Source of the DNA: Psychromonas sp. MME1
GTDB lineage: Bacteria; Pseudomonadota; Gammaproteobacteria; Enterobacterales; Psychromonadaceae
Direction: 5' to 3'
NCBI RefSeq assembly: GCF_041080865.1
Contig: NZ_CP160906.1
Coordinates: forward strand, 992,001 to 1,056,000
Length of the DNA stretch: 64,000 nucleotides
In this document: positions 8,216 to 17,562 of the stretch, in pieces
Layout: the number at the start of each line of letters is the position of its first letter
Position numbering within the stretch: position 1 is the stretch's first letter
The notes under the pieces: generated by a model
The model's input: only the letters and a program-made list of their open reading frames with translations
Database searches by the model: none
Told to the model about the DNA's origin: nothing
Program-made: the position numbers and the translations under genes

Positions 8216-10858
8216 ATGAGCCAAGTTGCTTCTATCGAAGAAGTGGTTGAAAAAAAACCACAGGAAAAATACCTAGCCGATTATCAGGTTGCAAATTTTG
8301 CTATTACCACCATCGACCTTGAGTTTGATCTTTATGATATGCAGACCGTGGTAACAGCGACGAGCAAGATGTATCGAACCAATGCTGAGAAAAAGCCGCT
8401 CTTTTTATACGGAGAGCAATTGAAACTCGTTTCTCTGTTAATTGATGGCATTGCTTACGATGATTATCAGGAGGTTGAAGGGGGCTTGCAAATTAATGGT
8501 TTAGCAAATGAATTTGAGTTGCAAATAACCACTGAAATTGATCCGCAAGCAAATAAAGCATTTGAAGGTTTATACAAATCGGGAGATGCATTTTGTACGC
8601 AATGTGAAGCTGAAGGCTTCCGCCGTATCACCTATTATTTAGATAGACCCGATGTGATGGCTAAATTCACGACCAAAATCAGTGCAGATAAAACACTCTA
8701 CCCATCGCTTTTGTCAAATGGTAATCGCATAGCACAGGGGGATTTAGAAAATGGACGCCATTGGGTTTCTTGGCAAGATCCCTTCCCAAAACCTGCTTAT
8801 CTATTTGCTTTAGTTGCAGGGGATTTCGACTGTTTACAGGATACCTTTGTCACTAAAAGTGGTCGTGAAGTTGCGCTGGAGTTATTTGTTGATAAAGGAA
8901 ATTTAGATAAAACCGCTCATGCTATGGTATCCCTCAAAAAATCCATGGAGTGGGATGAACAACGTTTTAATTTAGAGTATGACCTTGATATTTATATGAT
9001 TGTTGCCGTCGATTTTTTCAATATGGGGGCAATGGAAAATAAAGGGTTAAATATATTTAACTCTAAATTTGTACTGGCCAACGCTAAAAGCGCAACGGAT
9101 CAAGACTATTTAGGTATTGAAGCGGTAATCGGTCACGAATATTTCCATAATTGGACGGGTAATCGTATTACCTGTCGGGATTGGTTCCAATTGAGTTTGA
9201 AAGAGGGGCTCACGGTTTTTCGTGATCAAGAGTTCAGCTCGGATTTAGGTAGCCGTAGCGTTAATCGTATCGCCAATGTTAAAATTATTCGTAACCATCA
9301 ATTCGCGGAAGATGCTGGGCCAATGTCTCATCCTATTCGACCTGAATCGGTGATGGAGATGAATAACTTTTATACCGTTACTGTTTATAATAAAGGCTCC
9401 GAAGTTATTCGTATGATGCATACACTATTAGGTGAAGAAAAATTCCAACAGGGGATGCAGCTGTATGTGCAACGCTTCGATGGTCAGGCTGTTACCTGTG
9501 ATGATTTTGTTGCCGCCATGCAAGATGCCAGTGGGGTGGATTTAACGCTGTTTAAACGTTGGTACTCGCAATCGGGGACACCGCAAGTAACGGTGAGTGA
9601 TTATTACGATCAAGCTAATAAAAGTTATCAAATAACTTTTAAGCAGAAAAATTTGCCAACGGCGGATCAAAAAAGTAAACAGGTATTACATATCCCTATC
9701 GATATCGAATTGATTTCACCATCGGGTGAAGTATTTGATTTGGGGAACGGAGAAAAAAGTAAAGTACTCAGCTTAACACATAAAGAGCAAACTTTTGTTT
9801 TTGCTAACATTAATGAAAAGCCCGTCCCTTCTATTTTCCGTGGATTTTCTGCTCCCGTGAAATATAAGTATGCCTACAGTGATGAGCAAATGTTGCATTT
9901 AATCACTTATGCTACGGATGATTTCTCTCGTTGGGATGCGGGGCAGAATTTATTTAATAAATACCTCATTGCTAACGTTAATTTGCATAAATCAGAGCAG
10001 GCAATGAACTTGCCAAGCATGTTTATTGATGCCTTTAAGTCTATTTTGACTGCACAACATTTAGATCCCGCATTAATAGCAGATATGTTCGACTTCATTA
10101 GTGAAACCGGTGCTATGGAGTTATTTGATACGGTCGATATTGAAGCTTTGCATAGTGCACGCGAATTTATGTTAGCTGAGTTGGCAAAACAGCTATTAAA
10201 TGAATTTGTTAAGGTTTATGAATATTATCAAGTTACTGGTGACTATCAACCTGAGTGTGACGATATAGCGCGTCGTAAATTAACTAACTTGGCGCTGTTA
10301 TACATTAGTAAAGGTGATCCTGTTTTAGCTGATAAATTGGTTTTAGAGCAGATCGCGCAATGTAATAACATGACCAATCACCTCGCTGCATTAACGGCAG
10401 CAAATAGTGCTCAGTTAAGCTGTCGAGATTCAGTCATGGCAGATTTTGATGAACAATGGCATCAAAATGGTTTAGTTATGGATAAATGGTTTGCACTACA
10501 AGCGACTGTGGCTAGCCCTAAGGTGCTTGAAAATATCAAAGCGTTATTCGATCATCGTAGTTTTGATTTTAGCAATCCTAATCGTGTACGTGCGTTATTA
10601 GGTACATTTGCACAGGCTAATCCTTATTTTTTCCATGTGATTGATGGCAGTGGTTACCGTTTTTTAACTGATCAACTGATTAAACTTAATGAGCAAAACC
10701 CGCAAGTTGCATCTCGATTAATCACACCGCTAATTCAATTTAAGCGTTTAGATGAAAAACGTAAAGGGCTCATTAAAGAGCAATTAAACCGTTTATTGGC
10801 ATTAGATAACCTCTCGTTGGATCTTTTTGAAAAAGTAAGTAAAGCATTAGTTCAATAA
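8216..10858 (+). CDS. pepN: Aminopeptidase N (M1 family)
   Basis: This zinc aminopeptidase trims N-terminal residues from peptides in the cytoplasm. From the ATG at 8216 the protein has 880 residues, close to E. coli PepN (870). The substrate-recognition motif GAMEN is at about 271-275 and the zinc site HEYFHNW at about 307-313, with the third ligand Glu in the following LKEGLTVFRDQEF. An upstream TTG at 8180 would add 12 residues, but the ATG at 8216 sits behind AAAAGAGTGTTTAAC and gives the family N-terminus MSQVASIEE. Monocistronic by appearance. Confidence 0.95.
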   Translation: MSQVASIEEVVEKKPQEKYLADYQVANFAITTIDLEFDLYDMQTVVTATSKMYRTNAEKKPLFLYGEQLKLVSLLIDGIAYDDYQEVEGGLQINGLANEFELQITTEIDPQANKAFEGLYKSGDAFCTQCEAEGFRRITYYLDRPDVMAKFTTKISADKTLYPSLLSNGNRIAQGDLENGRHWVSWQDPFPKPAYLFALVAGDFDCLQDTFVTKSGREVALELFVDKGNLDKTAHAMVSLKKSMEWDEQRFNLEYDLDIYMIVAVDFFNMGAMENKGLNIFNSKFVLANAKSATDQDYLGIEAVIGHEYFHNWTGNRITCRDWFQLSLKEGLTVFRDQEFSSDLGSRSVNRIANVKIIRNHQFAEDAGPMSHPIRPESVMEMNNFYTVTVYNKGSEVIRMMHTLLGEEKFQQGMQLYVQRFDGQAVTCDDFVAAMQDASGVDLTLFKRWYSQSGTPQVTVSDYYDQANKSYQITFKQKNLPTADQKSKQVLHIPIDIELISPSGEVFDLGNGEKSKVLSLTHKEQTFVFANINEKPVPSIFRGFSAPVKYKYAYSDEQMLHLITYATDDFSRWDAGQNLFNKYLIANVNLHKSEQAMNLPSMFIDAFKSILTAQHLDPALIADMFDFISETGAMELFDTVDIEALHSAREFMLAELAKQLLNEFVKVYEYYQVTGDYQPECDDIARRKLTNLALLYISKGDPVLADKLVLEQIAQCNNMTNHLAALTAANSAQLSCRDSVMADFDEQWHQNGLVMDKWFALQATVASPKVLENIKALFDHRSFDFSNPNRVRALLGTFAQANPYFFHVIDGSGYRFLTDQLIKLNEQNPQVASRLITPLIQFKRLDEKRKGLIKEQLNRLLALDNLSLDLFEKVSKALVQ

Positions 10859-10871
10859 GCCAGCACAATTA

Positions 10872-10944
10872 TATACCCATGTTATTTTAAGATGCGATGT
10901 CAGCTGTTAGCTTGGACATTTCAGCAGAGGTAACATGGGGTAAT
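10872..10944. repeat. Short inverted-repeat element, TACCCATGTTA family
   Basis: The left end TATACCCATGTTA and the right end TAACATGGGGTA are near-perfect inverted copies about 50 bases apart. The interior TTTTAAGATG...GTCAGC resembles pieces near 21280-21312 (reverse orientation) and 59362-59390. It lies between pepN and the phnA-like gene, and looks like a small dispersed non-coding repeat. Confidence 0.45.
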
Positions 10945-11047
10945 GATTATGTAGGAAAAATTTTTCATTTACTTTAGCATTAACGTTATAATGCCACTAT
11001 TTCTCAAGTCAACTATTGATTTTTCCACAAATTAAGGGTGTTTATCC

Positions 11048-11641
11048 ATGCCAATTAAAACAAGTCTAGCAGCGCGTAGTAACGAATCATGTGAGTTATG
11101 TGGCTCAACTAACCATTTGAGCGTTTATGAAGTACCGCCTGTTTCTGAGCCTAATTCAGACAAATCAATATTAGTTTGTGATGTTTGTTTACAACAAATA
11201 GAGAAAAAATCCGAAATGGATAGTAATCATTGGCGCTGCCTCAATGATAGTATGTGGAGCCAAGTTCCTGCTGTTCAGGTGACCGCATTCCGTATGTTGA
11301 CGCGATTAGCCGTGAGTGAAGGATGGGCGCAGGATCTGCTTGATATGATGTATATGGAAGATGAACAAAAAGCGTGGGCAGAGTATGGTGTTGCAGCTGA
11401 TACGATTGAAGAAAAAGCGCCTACACGCGACTCTAATGGTACGATTTTAGTTGCCGGTGATAATGTAACATTAATTAAAGATCTTGATGTGAAGGGAGCT
11501 GGTTTTACAGCGAAACGTGGCACACCAGTGCGAAATATTTCTTTAACAGATAACCCTGAGCAGATAGAAGGGCGTGTTAATGGTGTACGACTTGTTTTGT
11601 TGACCTGTTTCCTGAAGAAGATGCCATTGTTTGAAGATTAA
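11048..11641 (+). CDS. yjdM: PhnA/YjdM family zinc-ribbon protein
   Basis: The N-terminal zinc ribbon has CELCG (about residues 15-19) and CDVCL (about 44-48). The C-terminal PhnA domain holds LVAGDNVTLIKDLDVKGAGFTAKRGT and the conserved GRVNGVRLVLLTCFLKK end. Despite the old name, the family has no demonstrated direct role in phosphonate breakdown, and no phn genes are nearby. At 197 residues it is the longer form, with a helical insert between ribbon and PhnA domain. It ends at a bidirectional terminator shared with tpiA. Confidence 0.85.
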   Translation: MPIKTSLAARSNESCELCGSTNHLSVYEVPPVSEPNSDKSILVCDVCLQQIEKKSEMDSNHWRCLNDSMWSQVPAVQVTAFRMLTRLAVSEGWAQDLLDMMYMEDEQKAWAEYGVAADTIEEKAPTRDSNGTILVAGDNVTLIKDLDVKGAGFTAKRGTPVRNISLTDNPEQIEGRVNGVRLVLLTCFLKKMPLFED

Positions 11642-11679
11642 AATAGTCATGTCATGGCATTATTAATAATAGAAATGAA

Positions 11680-11702
11680 AAAGGCGCTTAATAAGCGCCT
11701 TT
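11680..11702. terminator. Bidirectional terminator between yjdM and tpiA
   Basis: A perfect 10-bp stem AAAGGCGCTT/AAGCGCCTTT with a 3-base loop is flanked by A and T tracts. It lies between the convergent ends of yjdM (11641) and tpiA (11730). Confidence 0.88.
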
Positions 11703-11729
11703 ATATTTTATGTTGTTATCTGTTAGGGC

Positions 11730-12482
11730 TTATTTTGCGCCTTCGATAATACCGACAAATTCTTCAACAATAAGCGCTGCACCACCAACTAAACCACCAT
11801 CGATATCTGCTTGTGCAAATAATTCTTTTGCGCTAGAAGCTTTAACACTGCCACCGTAAAGAATTTGTACTTTTTCTGCTACAACTTTACTTTGTGCTGC
11901 TAACCAGTTACGGATATGAGCATGTACTTCTTGAGCTTGCTCAGAAGTTGCAACTTTACCTGTACCAATTGCCCATACTGGCTCATAGGCAATTACAGAG
12001 TTTTCTAATGCATCAATACCAGCAACATCGATAACTGCTTTAAGTTGAGTTTCAACAACAGCAAATGTTTTATCAGTTTCACGCTCTTCAAGTGTTTCAC
12101 CAATACATACAACAGGTACTAATCCATTTTCTTGGATTGCAACAAACTTAGCCGCAACAACAGCGTCAGTTTCGTTGTGATATTGACGACGTTCGCTATG
12201 GCCCACTAAGCTATATTTAGCACCAAACTCTTTAACCATAACTGGTGAAGTTTCACCTGTGTATGCGCCATTTACGTGAGTACTTACATCTTGAGCACCA
12301 AATTTAATGCTGTTATTAGCAACTAATCCTGCAACTTGCTCGATGAAAATAGCAGGAGGACAAACAGCAACTTCAACGTTGGTCGCAGCATCTGCAGCAG
12401 ATTCTAATCCTTTGATTAGTGCTGTAACAGATTCTTTAGTGCCGTTTAATTTCCAGTTGCCCATTACTAGTGGTGTTCTCAT
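11730..12482 (-). CDS. tpiA: Triosephosphate isomerase
   Basis: It interconverts dihydroxyacetone phosphate and glyceraldehyde-3-phosphate in glycolysis. The 250-residue TIM barrel has all catalytic residues: Lys11 in GNWKLNG, His95 in VGHSERR and Glu167 in AYEPVWAIGTGK, with the phosphate-binding GGSV and GGLVGGA near the C-terminus. I chose the ATG at 12482 because GGAG lies seven bases upstream; an earlier TTG at 12494 would overlap that ribosome binding site. A short inverted-repeat element lies about 40 bp upstream, close to where the promoter should be. Confidence 0.96.
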   Translation of the reverse strand: MRTPLVMGNWKLNGTKESVTALIKGLESAADAATNVEVAVCPPAIFIEQVAGLVANNSIKFGAQDVSTHVNGAYTGETSPVMVKEFGAKYSLVGHSERRQYHNETDAVVAAKFVAIQENGLVPVVCIGETLEERETDKTFAVVETQLKAVIDVAGIDALENSVIAYEPVWAIGTGKVATSEQAQEVHAHIRNWLAAQSKVVAEKVQILYGGSVKASSAKELFAQADIDGGLVGGAALIVEEFVGIIEGAK

Positions 12483-12524
12483 GTTTTTCTCCAAAATAAG
12501 AATAAAAAGTTAATAAGTAGTGTT

Positions 12525-12620
12525 AGACCAATCCGCATAGGTATCTGATTCTATCTTGTTGGTTAAAATAATGATATTTTCCTTAACAAGTGATGACCAC
12601 AATTTATGTGGATAGGTATT
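12525..12620. repeat. 96-bp inverted-repeat element, short member of the ATACCAAT family
   Basis: The left end reads GACCAATCCGCATA and the right end, inverted, TACCTATCCACATA, about 13 of 17 positions matching. The interior TCTATCTTGTTGGTTAAAATAA resembles the left part of the 162-bp element (TCTATTTTACTGGTTAAAAC). It lies between tpiA and ttcA, in the tpiA upstream region. Confidence 0.5.
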
Positions 12621-12737
12621 AATCTTTAGCGATTATAAATCACATTACACTGAAACCTACCTCTTTTTTATGAAAAGAGGTTGTTTTGAGTGCGAATAAA
12701 GTGATTGTCTGATCTAAAACAAGCAAATATTAGTTAA

Positions 12738-13667
12738 TTAGGTCAGTTGCTTAATTTGTACGCTTGGTTGTTGTGCGTAATATTGTGCCTCAATGTTATC
12801 CATAATAACAGGGGCTTGTTGGATATCTTCCTTATCAAAGGCAATATCTCCGCCATTAATAACCCCAGAATCTTTATTAATTTCTTTGAAATTAAATAGT
12901 TGTGTATCTGCAAGGTGTGAAGGAATCACGTTTTGCATTGCAGTAAACATAGATTCGAGACGCCCGGGGAATTTTTCATCCCATTCATTAAGCATCTCTT
13001 TGGATAATTGGCGTTGTAAATTGGGTTGAGAACCGCACAGGTTACAGGGAATAATCGGGAACGCCTTTAGTTGTGCGTATTGTTCTATCTCTTTTTCTTT
13101 ACAATAGGCTAACGGGCGGATCACTACGTGTTCGCCATTATCAGAGACAAGTTTTGCTGGCATGGATTTTAATTTACCGCCAAAAAACAGGTTGAGCATC
13201 ATCGTCGCCAGCATATCGTCTCTATGGTGACCTAATGCAATTTTTGTGGCGCCAAGTTGTTTAGCCGTACTGTAGAGTATGCCACGACGCAGTCTAGAGC
13301 ATAAACTGCAAGTGGTTTTGCCTGCTTCTAATTTGTCTTGAACAATACTGTAGGTGTCTTGTTCAACAATTTTAAATTCTACCCCTAATGTCGTGAGGTA
13401 TTGCGGTAAAATATGTTCCGGGAATCCTGGCTGTTTTTGATCTAAATTGACCGCGATAATTGAGAAGTCGATTGGTGCTGCAGCACGAAGTTGCAGGAGT
13501 ATATCAAGCATCGTAAAGCTATCCTTGCCGCCGGATAAGCAGACCATAACGCGGTCGCCATTTTCAATCATATTGTAATCAGCAATAGCTTGACCTGTTA
13601 AGTGACGTAGCCCTTTACTCAATTTTTTGAGGGTAAATTGCTGTTTTGGACTCTGTAATTGTGACAT
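12738..13667 (-). CDS. ttcA: tRNA 2-thiocytidine(32) biosynthesis protein TtcA
   Basis: This ATP-dependent Fe-S enzyme thiolates cytidine 32 in several tRNAs. The PP-loop SGGKDS is at residues 45-50, the cluster-binding CSLC at 120-123, and the partner cysteines Cys208/Cys211 lie in PCNLCGSQ. At 309 residues the length is normal. The last 40 or so residues are an extra low-conservation tail often present in relatives. It appears to be transcribed alone. Confidence 0.95.
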   Translation of the reverse strand: MSQLQSPKQQFTLKKLSKGLRHLTGQAIADYNMIENGDRVMVCLSGGKDSFTMLDILLQLRAAAPIDFSIIAVNLDQKQPGFPEHILPQYLTTLGVEFKIVEQDTYSIVQDKLEAGKTTCSLCSRLRRGILYSTAKQLGATKIALGHHRDDMLATMMLNLFFGGKLKSMPAKLVSDNGEHVVIRPLAYCKEKEIEQYAQLKAFPIIPCNLCGSQPNLQRQLSKEMLNEWDEKFPGRLESMFTAMQNVIPSHLADTQLFNFKEINKDSGVINGGDIAFDKEDIQQAPVIMDNIEAQYYAQQPSVQIKQLT

Positions 13668-13750
13668 TGTAGGCCTTGATAAATGGGAAGATATATTAGG
13701 CGTGCATTGTACAAAAAGAAATTTTCAGATGCAAAAAAGAGGCTAATAAA

Positions 13751-13783
13751 ATCAGGGGAAATCAATAATCGATTCCCCCTGAT
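13751..13783 (-). terminator. Terminator of the LapD-like gene
   Basis: On the minus strand, ATCAGGGGG pairs with CCCCTGAT across a partly paired loop, followed by TTTTATT. It lies just past the stop of the LapD-like gene at 13812. Confidence 0.65.
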
Positions 13784-13811
13784 AAAGCGCAATAATTGCT
13801 ATTTAGGTCGT

Positions 13812-15653
13812 TTAGAGTGGACTTGGACGTGCAATAAGAAAACCTTGAACGCCATCAATGTACATGCTTTCTAATGTCTGTTTTTGTTCTAAGTGTTCAA
13901 CACCTTCAGCGATAACATAGCAGTTCATGCGATGAGAGACATCAATTATCATGCGTAGAAATTGCTGGTCTGTGTTATCACGCTCAATATTGCTTATTAA
14001 GCCAGAATCAATTTTTACATAGTTAGGTTTGAGTTCTTTAAATAAACGGAATGAACCTATCCCTTTACCAAAATTACAAATAGCAGATCGTGTACCTGTG
14101 CGTTTGAGCATTTCAAAAATACGCTTACTGGCTGCAAGGTTGACGTCTAATATTTGTTCACGCATTTCAAAAATGAGGCAAGACGCAATTTTAGACTCTC
14201 GTAGTAATAAACGTTCTAGCCAGACTATAAAGTGGCTATCTTGTATGGCGGTACTAGTTAAATTAATTCCCCATCGTGTGTTTCCATCGGCTTTATGACG
14301 GCACTGATTTATTAATGTTTCAATGATCATATTTTCTAATTCTATAATCATATCAACACGTTGAGCCATCGCAAAAACAGTATCAGTAGGGATCATGTTA
14401 TTATTTTCACCAATAAAACGAGTGAAAATTTGTTGGTAACCTTTCATATTACGTTGGATTGGTTGAATAGGTTGATGTAACAACATGATTGACTGATTGG
14501 CAATGATGTTTTCAATGATTATTTTCCACTGCTGTTGTCCCTCTTCTTTCTCACTGGTGTTATTTTGTTGAAAAGCCCAACAATTGACACCTTCAGCTTG
14601 TGCCTTTGCCAATGCGATGTCAGTACGTGATAAAGCCTGTTCAAATAATTGCCCTGATACAATGGCAGAAATACCATTGTAGGCAACGCTGTCCAATTGA
14701 TTTAACTTTTGGTAATGATCGAACTGTACTTTTAATTTAGTGGCAATGCGTTGTGCTTCTACAACGGTCATATTTTCAGCGATAATGGCGATGTCTGAAC
14801 CGCATAGACGATATGTATTAACATGCTGAATTTCGTTACAAACTTTAGCAATGATTTGAGCAATATCTTTGATGTATTGATCGCCTTTTTGAAAACCTCC
14901 CGTTGCATTTATCGTATTTAATTCACTCGCACGAATAAAAAATAAAATGGCATGTTTTATTTCACCATTAGCACTGAGGATCGCTGTGAGCGCTTCTCGG
15001 AAAGCGTAACGGTTGAAAAAACCAGTCAACGTATCGGTATTAACCTGATGTGTGAGGGAAGAAATTTGTTGTTCTTTATTTTGGAGAGCTCGATGAAAAG
15101 TTGTTTTTTGCTGACGAATGGAGTGAGATACCTTACTTAGTATGCTTTGTGGGGAATTTATGTCATTAATTTCTTCAACCAAGCTGGTTTCTATGCGTTT
15201 TAGAAGACGGTTATAGTTTAAATGCATGTTAATTATTGCTATTGCTAACGTGAAATACAAAACGCCCAAAATACTTTTAAACAGATCTAACAATAATTGG
15301 TTTGCAGCACGATACTCGATGCTTTGGCTACCATCGTTAGCTGTTATTTTACTCATTTCGATAGGTAATATATAACTGGCAATATCTCTATTCGGTTTCT
15401 CATAAACAAGAGGGTTAGAGCTTGTTTTATTGTTTACCTTTATATAATCAAACAGATTGTATGCGACTAATAAATCTAGTTGCCTTGAGTTCATTATTGG
15501 TTCGATATTACTAAGATGAAATTGCTTTGCAATTGATTCTTGTTGCTGAAAAAGCACTGGATTGAAGATTAGCTTTACAGCAAAAGTGATAACTATTGCG
15601 AGTAATATCATAGGCAAAGAATTTACCCAGATATATTTTTTATATGCGCTCAT
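13812..15653 (-). CDS. LapD-like c-di-GMP receptor with degenerate GGDEF and EAL domains
   Basis: This 613-residue inner-membrane protein has TM segments at about 13-30 and 132-155 flanking a periplasmic domain of about 100 residues. A GGDEF-like domain starts at TLTGFFNRYAF but has CGSDI in place of GGDEF. The C-terminal EAL-like domain has LLHQPIQP where the EAL motif should be. Both active sites look catalytically dead, the LapD arrangement in which the EAL domain binds c-di-GMP and signals outward to control the periplasmic protease LapG and a surface adhesin. No lapG or large adhesin is in the window. GGAG precedes the ATG by nine bases. Family assignment is by architecture. Confidence 0.75.
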   Translation of the reverse strand: MSAYKKYIWVNSLPMILLAIVITFAVKLIFNPVLFQQQESIAKQFHLSNIEPIMNSRQLDLLVAYNLFDYIKVNNKTSSNPLVYEKPNRDIASYILPIEMSKITANDGSQSIEYRAANQLLLDLFKSILGVLYFTLAIAIINMHLNYNRLLKRIETSLVEEINDINSPQSILSKVSHSIRQQKTTFHRALQNKEQQISSLTHQVNTDTLTGFFNRYAFREALTAILSANGEIKHAILFFIRASELNTINATGGFQKGDQYIKDIAQIIAKVCNEIQHVNTYRLCGSDIAIIAENMTVVEAQRIATKLKVQFDHYQKLNQLDSVAYNGISAIVSGQLFEQALSRTDIALAKAQAEGVNCWAFQQNNTSEKEEGQQQWKIIIENIIANQSIMLLHQPIQPIQRNMKGYQQIFTRFIGENNNMIPTDTVFAMAQRVDMIIELENMIIETLINQCRHKADGNTRWGINLTSTAIQDSHFIVWLERLLLRESKIASCLIFEMREQILDVNLAASKRIFEMLKRTGTRSAICNFGKGIGSFRLFKELKPNYVKIDSGLISNIERDNTDQQFLRMIIDVSHRMNCYVIAEGVEHLEQKQTLESMYIDGVQGFLIARPSPL

Positions 15654-15777
15654 TGAAGTTCACTCCATGATCTCAATTAACTGTTTATATAAATTTTACA
15701 TAATTATGATGCTGAGAACTTTATCAATGTTTCGATTACATTGATAGATCAACGATCTAAAAAAAATGAAAAAGCGT

Positions 15778-16557
15778 TTATTTTCTATAATCAGGTTGGT
15801 GACTCTGTAAAAGTTGCTTTGTACATTCCGCCTGTGGCGAATTATAAATAGCCTCCGTACTATTATATTCTACAATCAACCCGTTTTGCATTACGATTAT
15901 TTGGTCACTCATATGCCTGACTAAGTTCATATTATGTGCAACAAAAATATAGCTTGTGCCTTTTTTCTTCTGTATATCTAATAATAGATTAACTATTTTA
16001 AAACGTAGAGAAATATCTAATGATGCTAACACTTCATCGGCAATAACAATATCGGGATTTAATATCATTGCCCGAGCAAGCGCTACTTTGTGTTGTTGTA
16101 CATTTGATAGCATGTTGGGATAAAAAACAAGATAATCGGGCAATAATTCGACTAACTCGAGTGTATCTAGGATCTGCGCTTGAATCTCTTCTTCACTGAA
16201 ATTGGTATTTAATTTTAGTGGTGCCGCAAGTATGCGCCCGATGGTTGATTTAGGATTAAGTGAATTACTTGGTTCATGAAAAATCATACGAATAGACTGA
16301 CATTTTCGTTGTTGACTTATCGTCTCCAGTGGCTCGCCATTTATGTATATTTCGCCTGATGTTGGGGTGATCAACCCGGCTATCATTTTTACCAAGGTGC
16401 TTTTTCCTGAGCCACTTTCACCAACAATAGCCAAGGTTTGCCCTTGATTTAATGTGAAACTTAATGGTCCTAGGTTCGGTCTATAACCGGATGATAGGAA
16501 TTTTGCACTGCGGTTGTAGTGTTTGCTTAAATTGTTAATTTTCAGTAAAGGTTGCAT
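15778..16557 (-). CDS. sapF: Peptide ABC transporter ATP-binding protein SapF
   Basis: The last gene of sapABCDF encodes a cytoplasmic ATPase of the Sap importer, linked in enterics to antimicrobial-peptide resistance and K+ uptake, and in E. coli to putrescine export. Walker A GESGSGKST is at 46-54 and Walker B IVIADE at 170-175. The ABC signature is degenerate (LSNVQ at 150-154), and E. coli SapF also lacks the canonical LSGGQ. At 259 residues it is normal. Three bases separate it from sapD. Confidence 0.92.
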   Translation of the reverse strand: MQPLLKINNLSKHYNRSAKFLSSGYRPNLGPLSFTLNQGQTLAIVGESGSGKSTLVKMIAGLITPTSGEIYINGEPLETISQQRKCQSIRMIFHEPSNSLNPKSTIGRILAAPLKLNTNFSEEEIQAQILDTLELVELLPDYLVFYPNMLSNVQQHKVALARAMILNPDIVIADEVLASLDISLRFKIVNLLLDIQKKKGTSYIFVAHNMNLVRHMSDQIIVMQNGLIVEYNSTEAIYNSPQAECTKQLLQSHQPDYRK

Positions 16558-16560
16558 TGG

Positions 16561-17562
16561 TTAATCGCTTAATTTAGGAAAGTGGCAACGAACAACATGT
16601 CCTTTAAATATTAAAACATCAGGATATGTTACACAAACCCTTTGAGCACGAGGGCAACGAGGGCCTAATCGACAGCCAATGGGGAGCTGATTGGCAGAGG
16701 GGATGCTACCGGGTAATGTGTATAATTTGCTTTTATGGATGATATTGCCATCAAAAGCCAAAATGGTTTTTATCATCGCTTCCGTATAGGGATGCATTGG
16801 CGATTCCATGATCTGTTGGTAATTTCCTGACTCTACAGTTTGCCCGCAATAAATAAGGGTCATGTAATCGGATAAATTGCTGATACTCCCAAAGCTATTA
16901 CTTAATAATAGGATAGTTGTATTGTGTAATTGATTTAATTTATACAGCAATCTAAATATTTGAGCTTGTGTGACAGCCTCCATCGCGGTTGTTGGTTCAT
17001 CAGCAATAATAAGGCTTGGGTTATTGGCTATCGCCATGGCAATCATTACTTTCTGACAATCACCTTCAGATAGTTCATGGGGGTAACTAGCGCCAACCGT
17101 TTTATCATTTTGAATGCCAACTTTGTGTAATAAATCTTTGACTATTTTCTCCGTGGATTGATCCTTTATTTTTTTAAATTTATTGAATAATTTATCGACT
17201 AGCCTCTTTTTAGGCAGTACTTCTTTTATTTGAGAAAATATTTTTTTACTTGGATATAGATAGGAACGGGGTTGTTGGAATATAGTCGCTATCTGCTTGC
17301 CCATTATTTTGCGTCGTTCACTGGGTGATAACTTAGTTAAATCTGTTGAGCCTAAAAACATTCTATCAGCTGTCACTGTCCAATTAGGGTTATGTAGGCC
17401 AAGGATAGCTTTTGCAATAAAGCTTTTACCTGATCCTGATTCACCAACTAAACCATGGATACTCCCTTCTATAATTGTGAGAGAAACTTTTTCAATGATA
17501 CGAATTTTACCCTGTGCAGTTTCGATATCAATGCTTAAATTGCGAACGTCTAGTAATGCCAT
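16561..17562 (-). CDS. sapD: Peptide ABC transporter ATP-binding protein SapD
   Basis: This 333-residue ATPase pairs with SapF. Walker A GESGSGKS is at 40-47, the signature LSEGD at 164-168 and Walker B LIIADEP at about 185-190. The C-terminal oligopeptide-transporter extension includes the cysteine cluster GCRLGPRCPRAQRVC, typical of the Opp/Dpp/Sap ATPases and able to hold an Fe-S cluster in some members. It abuts sapC with no spacer. Confidence 0.93.
   Translation of the reverse strand: MALLDVRNLSIDIETAQGKIRIIEKVSLTIIEGSIHGLVGESGSGKSFIAKAILGLHNPNWTVTADRMFLGSTDLTKLSPSERRKIMGKQIATIFQQPRSYLYPSKKIFSQIKEVLPKKRLVDKLFNKFKKIKDQSTEKIVKDLLHKVGIQNDKTVGASYPHELSEGDCQKVMIAMAIANNPSLIIADEPTTAMEAVTQAQIFRLLYKLNQLHNTTILLLSNSFGSISNLSDYMTLIYCGQTVESGNYQQIMESPMHPYTEAMIKTILAFDGNIIHKSKLYTLPGSIPSANQLPIGCRLGPRCPRAQRVCVTYPDVLIFKGHVVRCHFPKLSD

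Noticed and set aside
13683-13874. 63-codon plus-strand ORF between ttcA and the LapD-like gene
   Set aside because: It overlaps the LapD-like 3' end and its terminator hairpin and has no recognisable product.
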